Source: Candidatus Cloacimonadota bacterium (lineage in GTDB: Bacteria; Cloacimonadota; Cloacimonadia; JGIOTU-2). Taken from it: 12,487 bases of DNA. Location of the stretch: NCBI GenBank assembly GCA_011043895.1, contig DRBZ01000090.1, positions 1 to 12,487 on the forward strand, in the 5' to 3' direction. Below the pieces are notes generated by a model. It saw only the letters and a list, made by a program, of their open reading frames with translations, had not been told where the DNA came from and made no database searches. Positions 1-5,515 of this stretch are shown here, one piece after another. A program made the position numbers and the translations under genes. Position 1 is the first letter of the stretch; every line of letters starts with the position of its first letter.

Positions 1-101
1 AAAAGCTGAGAAGCAAATTCCTTTATTATAGAATTCACGTCCGACATATCTTTGACTTCTCTTTCCCTAATAATTTTTTCAAGTACTTCATTACTTAGCA
101 T
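1..101 (-). CDS. Transposase, IS256/Mutator-like, N-terminal fragment (partial at window edge)
   Basis: The frame opens at the ATG complementary to 99-101 and gives MLSNEVLEKIIREREV followed by KDMSDVNSIIKEFASQL before the window ends. A short helical N-terminus of this kind (start, 'LxKIIxERxVKxMxDxNxIIKEFxxxL') resembles the region before the DDE domain in IS256-family transposases, which cut and join DNA at the element's inverted repeats. No catalytic residue is inside the window, so the family is inferred. A good GGAGG site lies 7 bases before the ATG. The same start codon, ribosome binding site and first 16 codons recur at 12438-12487 on the plus strand. The leader here is 41 bp shorter than in the other copy, which may have removed part of its terminal repeat or promoter. 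Confidence 0.6.
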   Translation of the reverse strand, partial: MLSNEVLEKIIREREVKDMSDVNSIIKEFASQL

Positions 102-117
102 GTATCCTCCAAGATTA

Positions 118-131
118 TTTTTTACACTCCC
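118..131 (-). repeat. Presumed terminal sequence of the left IS copy
   Basis: The complement reads GGGAGTGTAAAAAA, identical to 12367-12380. Sequence similarity between the two window ends stops at the GGG, which is why I place the IS boundary here. Flanking bases differ (T before GGG here, A on the right). Confidence 0.6.
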
Positions 132-610
132 AATAATTATGGAGAATCACACTTATATAACGCCTATTTTTGTCTTGACAAACGGGTCCACCTCATTCTA
201 TCGGCAGGTGAAGTGTACGTGTTACTGGGAATCACTACAACTTATGACATATCAATCCCTCAAAACCTTTAACAGCTTGTTGCTGGTAGCTCTTATCTTT
301 CTGTATGATCTCGAAAGCATGAAATTGCAATTTGCTCAAACCTGTACATATCTTATGCTCGAAGGTAAAAAACAAACTCAGATAGCTATCTAAGTTCATC
401 TACTATAGACTCGCTTCTGTCGTAGCTTATTGCTTCCAATATATGAAAAAATATTATAAATGCTTGTACAAAAAACAAAAAAACTATAATCTACAAACGG
501 AGTTGGCATGTTTGTGAAAAATTTTGGGGGTATGCATGGTAGGGATGTACATATCTTGACAGAAATAGTTAAAGTCACTACCAATAACTCAAAATAGCAG
601 GGGAGGTCGC
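132..610. other. Gene-free stretch between the left IS copy and the C25 protein gene
   Basis: I see no supportable gene. Reading frames on both strands are short or broken by stops and none gives a recognisable protein. A short plus-strand reading ending at 393 begins antisense to the transposase and continues into unrelated sequence, so it is not credible. The stretch may be the remnant of something interrupted by the IS, but nothing in it lets me say what. The 3' part holds a candidate promoter (464-490) and the ribosome binding site of the next gene (GGGGAGG, ending 4 bases before the ATG at 611). Confidence 0.6.
464..490 (+). promoter_or_regulatory. Candidate sigma70-type promoter for the C25/CapA pair
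   Basis: A perfect -10 hexamer TATAAT lies at 485-490, preceded at 15 bp by TTGTAC (464-469), a poor -35. It would give a leader of about 115 bases before the ATG at 611. A second candidate is TTGACA at 556-561 with a weak TACCAA at 579-584. Promoter rules for this group of bacteria are not known to me, so both are tentative. Confidence 0.3.
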
Positions 611-3600
611 ATGAAAAGGATACTTTTCATTCCCATTTTTTTTCTCGTTCTTGTACCATCTCTGTTATTATCATTTGAAATTTTTCATGATAGAGAAACC
701 ATTACTATTTCTGGCGATATAGATAGTTTTGAAATGGTCACCGCTGAAAGGGGAGCTCAGCAATATACAATTATTGAAACACCTTATTCTGCAAAAACCT
801 CCGATCTTGGATTACCACAACTGCCACTCTATTCGAAACTTGTTGCTTTACCCGAAACTGGTAATTTTGTAATAGACAACTTTACGTATGATACTTATGA
901 AGAAATGGTCAATAAGCCGATCCTTCATGCTGGTTGGGAGGATGAAATTATTGCGCGAAAAAGTTTCTATTATAAGGATGAATGGTATCCAAGAGATATT
1001 ATCACAATTAGTACTCCTGTTATCATGAGAGGTTCTCGATTTTCCCAGATTACAATAGCACCATTTCAATATAATCCAGCTAAAGAAACTATTCGAGTGC
1101 TCAAGAATGTCGAAGCAGAATTTAAAGTTGATTACTCTATTGATGATAATCCAATCAAAAGACATGAAACAATCTCTTCATCATCATTTTCAAAAATTGC
1201 ATTAAACAATATCGTCGGTTTTGAAAAATCACGATATACAGAAACTGGTTCTTATCTCATCATCTGCCCAGATGGAACCGAAACAATACTTCAACCTCTC
1301 GTGGAATGGAAAACAAAACTCGGCTACGAAGTTATACTCACTCCATTATCGACAATTGGAGCTTCCCCAAATAATCAAGATATTAAAGATTATATTCAAA
1401 ATGCCTATCTCAGCTGGGATATTCCACCTGAATATGTGATCCTTGTGGGGGATGTGACAGGCAATTTCATTTTCCCTTCCTTCTATGTGCAGGGCTACCT
1501 CACTCCTTATGATGTATCCGACCATCCTTATTCACTATTGGAAGGAACAGATTATTTTCCTGATGTTTTTGTGGGACGCCTCTCCATTCAGACCCAGATG
1601 GATTTGATAACCCAGGTGAGTAAGATCATCAAGTATGAGAGTTCTCAAACAGGAGAAGACTGGTATCATAAAGCTTTGATGATCTCTTGTATCGATCCTG
1701 ATTATGGAATGTTCACGCATTATATCACGAAATTAAATTGCGGTTTTAAACTCTACGATTTTGGTTTTAATCCTGTGGATTTTTTTACCTATCCAATGAA
1801 CGTCGGGATTCAGCAACTGATCGATATGATAGACTCTGGATATTCGTTGATTAATTTCCGTGGATTTGGCTCTCCAAGCTATTGGTCGAACTCTTCTGGT
1901 TATCATTTCCTGGAAATAGGGAATATTCCATCACTTAATAATGGTTTTATGTTACCGATGCTCACAAGCATGACCTGTGGTGGGGGAGATTTTGCTGCAC
2001 AGGAAGTCACTCAGTGTTTTGGGGAAGTGTGGATGAAAGAGGGAATACCGACTAATCCAAAGGGAGCTATTGGATTTATTGGACCCAGTGAGCGTGATAC
2101 AAAGACTCAATGGAATAACTGTAACGATATGGGCATCTATCAGGGAATTACCCATGAAGAACTCTACCGATGCGGTGAGATGTTGCTTCGTGGTAAAATG
2201 GAGTTGTATAATAACTTTCCTCATAATCATGCATGGGGAGGTTCAGAAGACTCGGACCAGTTTTATTTTTATGTGTATAATCTGCTAGGTGATCCGGGAC
2301 TCCAAGTCTGGACTGACACACCTGAACAGATAGAACTGACTTGTGCTTCTCAAATAAATGAGCATCAAAATTACATCGATATAGAGATAGATGTCGATCA
2401 AGAGAAATCTGGTTTTGTAATTACCATTGTGGATGGAGACAATCTTATAGCACGAGGTATAACTGATGAGAATGGAAATGTAACACTTGATATTGATTTA
2501 GAACCAGGATCATATCAGATCACTGCATCGAAATATGGCTATTTGCCTGAAATAAAGGGATTACAGGTCAATGCTGATGAGCAATTAGTACTCACCGATG
2601 TGTTCTTTATCGACCAGACGATATCGGGAACAACTGTGGAGTATGAAATCACATTGCAAAATCCTTCGACATCGGCAATTGAAAATATTGATATTGCGTT
2701 TTCAACTGAAGATGATGAACTTGCATTGATAACCGAATCGATAGCAATCCCACAAATTCTCGGTTTATCAGATCATACCTGCGAGGATCTATTCTTCGAG
2801 ATCGATGAAGAATGGAAAAATGGAGAAACACCGCATATCATTGCTCAAGTACAATCCTCAGCAGGGAACCAGTCTTTTATGATACCAGTTGAAATACTGA
2901 GCCCTGAACTAGTGCTTACCAATTTTTTCGTACAGAATGCAGATAGCTGTCTTATGCAAAATCAACAGGATGATATTCAGATAGAAGTGATGAATACAGG
3001 ATCAGTCGAAACAGGCGATTTCAGTGCAGTGCTAAGCTGTACGAACAGCAAAGTAACAATTATTCAAGATGAATCAGATTATTTTTCGATACCTGTTGGT
3101 ACTTTAGGGACAAATACAACATACTTCGAAGTTCTACCTGAAGAAGTCGTTTCTGGAGAACTTGCTCAGTTTGAGTTGCAGATCTTCCAAAGTGATTCAC
3201 TTGTGCAGGTTGTAGAGTTTTCAATTCCAATTGGTATCATAAACGAGACAAGTCCGACATTCTCTTCATATGGATATTATGCAATAGAAAGTTCTGATAC
3301 TGGCTTTTTTGATCCGCCTGTGTATGACTGGATTGAGTTAAAACCGGAGCTTGGTGGAGAAGGTATCCTTCTCGGAGCAGATTATGCTTCGGTCGATGGG
3401 TATACAAAGATGATAAATCTTCCATTTACCTTTACCTATTTCGGTGAATTCTATGATCGTATATCGATATCCTCAAGTGGGTGGCTTGCAATGGGTGAGG
3501 AGATTATTTATCACAGGAATAGGACGATTCCTTCCGGATGCGGACCCAGTGCAATGATCGCACCGTTTTGGGATAATCTCATCAATGGTGAAATGTATGC

Positions 3601-5515
3601 CTGGTATGATGCGGATGAGCACCGTTTTATTGTTGAATGGCATGCCTTTGAAAACTATTATGATCCTCAGATAAAAGAGACATTCCAGGTCATCATCTAC
3701 GATCCGGAATATTATCCAACACCTACTGGTGATGGAGAGATATTATTTCAATATCAGTCAGTCGGTAATGTTGATCAGGATGAAAACTATGCAACAGTCG
3801 GTATAGAAAACTTTGATCAAACAGAGGGACTTCTTATAACATATTCTGATATCTATGCACCAACTGCTCATGAGTTACAAAATGAAACTGCAATACTCTT
3901 TACGATAAAAGAAGGTCCCGAACTTCCCGTCCTTACAGTGACTCCGCAAACAATCACACTGAATCTATCACAAGATACAACTGTTGCAGAATATCTGACC
4001 CTTGAAAATCCGTCGAATCAGGATCTTATGTATGCCGTTGATTTTTCACATTTCTCTCGAGATCAGGAAAAGGAAGAAGGGAAAAGTATTTCTAATGATT
4101 TGATTATCAGCACAGTGGGATCATATGTACCTGTTATTCCAATGGATTTGCTGTGCTATCTTTATCATTCCAGTCCAGACAATGAACCGGTCTATGGCAT
4201 ACGTTTAGATTTTCCAGATGGAGTAAACGTGACCGGTGCACAGGATATTGGAACCCTTCACTGGAATGGACAAACCGGCTCAGGTGCAGAAATAACATGG
4301 GGATTTGGTAATGGAAATCCAATCTATAGTTCGGGAGCACATGGCTTCGAAGTATATGTTCAGATCGATGAAAATTATTCTGGAAATTTACCTATTGAAT
4401 GGTATATAGAAGGAGACGGAAGTGGTGCACCTCCTCACACAAAAGAAGGTACACTAAATCTTATGCCTTCAACTAATTCGTATTTATATGTCATCTATCC
4501 AAATGGAGGTGAAACACTTGTGTATGGGACAACGGATACTATTCGTTGGTACAGTTATGGTGATGTTGGAAATGTTTCACTATCCATTTCTGATAATAGT
4601 GGGGCAACATGGGAAAACATCGCTCAGAATATACCAAATTCAGGTGAGTATCCCTTACTTGTAGAATTACCACTTGGTGATGCATATCGAGTACGTGTTA
4701 AGGAATATGGTTCTTTGTTGAACGATGCCTCAGACACTAATTTTTCAATAAATATCTTTAATATTACTCAACCATTTGCTGGAGATATCCTGCAATATGA
4801 TACAATTGATACATTACGATGGCAATTTTCAGGAATATATCCAACGGTAATACTTGAGTTTACACGTGATAACGGTTACTTTTGGGAGCTGATCGACGAT
4901 GAATTGCCCAACACTGGTGAATATGTGTATACAGTACCCGGACCTCCTTCTGATTGGTGCGCATTTCGGTTAACTACACCTGATGGAGATATGTCAAACA
5001 GAACACAAGGTGTTTTTTACATTGTGGATTCTCCAATACAATGGATTACTACCTCAGAACCTCAGGGAACCCTTCTAGCAGGACAAAATATTCAAATTCC
5101 TCTGGAAATTAATACTCTTGACCTTGAAACTGGCTATTACCAAGTGTACGTGCGTATTGTTTCTGAGGTTGGGCAGGAGCTCTTTGTTCCCGTTATACTG
5201 AATGTGAGTTACGGAGTGGATAATGAAACAGAAAATATGATGAGTATTACAAATTCTCCTAATCCTTTCAGTAGTTATACAGAGTTCAAATTCGGTATAT
5301 CAGTGCCAGTTACAGAAGAAGCTGAGATAAAAATTTATAATATTAAGGGACAACTGGTAAGAGAATTCGGATTGCGGATTTCGGATTGCGGATTTAGGGT
5401 AGTTTGGGATGGAAAAGATAAACATGGACAAAAAGTAGCTCCAGGTGTGTATTTGTATCAGCTTCTTATAGATGGGAAGCAAAAAGCTGAAAGGAAATGT
5501 CTGTTGATACAATAA
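611..5515 (+). CDS. Secreted gingipain-like C25 family protein with FlgD-type C-terminal sorting domain
   Basis: 1634 aa. Start supported by GGGGAGG just upstream and by a signal peptide (MKR, then hydrophobic residues 4-20). Order: C25-type propeptide region (about 23-205); C25 caspase-like domain (about 212-565) with YVILVGD (275-281), SLINFRGFGS (412-421) and TSMTCGGGDF (452-461); Ig-like and carboxypeptidase-regulatory-like beta domains (about 572-880); a nidogen-like stretch (about 895-1090, with SAMIAPFWDNL at 980); two Kre9/KNH-like PNGGE-type domains (about 1294-1380 and 1381-1473); and a FlgD-like Ig domain from NSPNPF (1548-1553) to the end. Family members are cysteine endopeptidases or surface proteins exported through a C-terminal signal. 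Cys456 fits the catalytic Cys, but the usual GHG histidine is Phe419, so activity is doubtful. Residues 1586-1595 are encoded by a tandem DNA repeat. The gene overlaps the CapA-like gene by one base. Confidence 0.88.
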   Translation: MKRILFIPIFFLVLVPSLLLSFEIFHDRETITISGDIDSFEMVTAERGAQQYTIIETPYSAKTSDLGLPQLPLYSKLVALPETGNFVIDNFTYDTYEEMVNKPILHAGWEDEIIARKSFYYKDEWYPRDIITISTPVIMRGSRFSQITIAPFQYNPAKETIRVLKNVEAEFKVDYSIDDNPIKRHETISSSSFSKIALNNIVGFEKSRYTETGSYLIICPDGTETILQPLVEWKTKLGYEVILTPLSTIGASPNNQDIKDYIQNAYLSWDIPPEYVILVGDVTGNFIFPSFYVQGYLTPYDVSDHPYSLLEGTDYFPDVFVGRLSIQTQMDLITQVSKIIKYESSQTGEDWYHKALMISCIDPDYGMFTHYITKLNCGFKLYDFGFNPVDFFTYPMNVGIQQLIDMIDSGYSLINFRGFGSPSYWSNSSGYHFLEIGNIPSLNNGFMLPMLTSMTCGGGDFAAQEVTQCFGEVWMKEGIPTNPKGAIGFIGPSERDTKTQWNNCNDMGIYQGITHEELYRCGEMLLRGKMELYNNFPHNHAWGGSEDSDQFYFYVYNLLGDPGLQVWTDTPEQIELTCASQINEHQNYIDIEIDVDQEKSGFVITIVDGDNLIARGITDENGNVTLDIDLEPGSYQITASKYGYLPEIKGLQVNADEQLVLTDVFFIDQTISGTTVEYEITLQNPSTSAIENIDIAFSTEDDELALITESIAIPQILGLSDHTCEDLFFEIDEEWKNGETPHIIAQVQSSAGNQSFMIPVEILSPELVLTNFFVQNADSCLMQNQQDDIQIEVMNTGSVETGDFSAVLSCTNSKVTIIQDESDYFSIPVGTLGTNTTYFEVLPEEVVSGELAQFELQIFQSDSLVQVVEFSIPIGIINETSPTFSSYGYYAIESSDTGFFDPPVYDWIELKPELGGEGILLGADYASVDGYTKMINLPFTFTYFGEFYDRISISSSGWLAMGEEIIYHRNRTIPSGCGPSAMIAPFWDNLINGEMYAWYDADEHRFIVEWHAFENYYDPQIKETFQVIIYDPEYYPTPTGDGEILFQYQSVGNVDQDENYATVGIENFDQTEGLLITYSDIYAPTAHELQNETAILFTIKEGPELPVLTVTPQTITLNLSQDTTVAEYLTLENPSNQDLMYAVDFSHFSRDQEKEEGKSISNDLIISTVGSYVPVIPMDLLCYLYHSSPDNEPVYGIRLDFPDGVNVTGAQDIGTLHWNGQTGSGAEITWGFGNGNPIYSSGAHGFEVYVQIDENYSGNLPIEWYIEGDGSGAPPHTKEGTLNLMPSTNSYLYVIYPNGGETLVYGTTDTIRWYSYGDVGNVSLSISDNSGATWENIAQNIPNSGEYPLLVELPLGDAYRVRVKEYGSLLNDASDTNFSINIFNITQPFAGDILQYDTIDTLRWQFSGIYPTVILEFTRDNGYFWELIDDELPNTGEYVYTVPGPPSDWCAFRLTTPDGDMSNRTQGVFYIVDSPIQWITTSEPQGTLLAGQNIQIPLEINTLDLETGYYQVYVRIVSEVGQELFVPVILNVSYGVDNETENMMSITNSPNPFSSYTEFKFGISVPVTEEAEIKIYNIKGQLVREFGLRISDCGFRVVWDGKDKHGQKVAPGVYLYQLLIDGKQKAERKCLLIQ
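5366..5394 (+). repeat. Two tandem copies of a 14-bp-period repeat inside the sorting-domain coding region
   Basis: The 15-mer TTCGGATTGCGGATT occurs at 5366-5380 and again at 5380-5394 (period 14, sharing one base). Because 14 is not a multiple of 3, the copies are read in different frames, giving FGLRIS then DCGFR. It sits between LVRE and VVWDG of the FlgD-like domain, where the neighbouring gene has an ordinary loop. The opposite strand reads as SAIRNPQS-type peptide, which I recall as the signature of dispersed intergenic repeats in several environmental phyla; that comparison is from memory. Confidence 0.8.

Larger units (their letters stand above)
1..131 (-). mobile_element. 5' end of an IS256-like insertion sequence, left copy, runs off the window
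   Basis: Read on the minus strand, this begins with the presumed terminal sequence GGGAGTGTAAAAAA (118-131), then a GGAGG ribosome binding site, then an ATG at 101 opening a transposase-like frame that leaves the window. From 52 to about 117 it matches the right-hand copy (12381-12487, inverted), except that 41 bp of the leader between the terminal sequence and the ribosome binding site are missing here. The outer end of the IS and the target duplication lie outside the window. Family assignment rests on the look of the 33 N-terminal residues only. Confidence 0.7.

Noticed and set aside
52..393. Open frame of 113 codons on the plus strand
   Set aside because: Its first third is antisense to the IS leader and transposase start, the same peptide start appears at the other window end for that reason, and the rest has no recognisable protein features or ribosome binding site.
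396..584. Open frame of 62 codons on the minus strand
   Set aside because: No ribosome binding site of note, no family resemblance, and it covers the likely promoter region of the C25 gene.
5497..5514. Upstream ATG for the CapA-like protein
   Set aside because: It would put MSVDTI before an otherwise normal signal peptide and its AGG is too close to the ATG; the TAATG overlap at 5515 is the better start.
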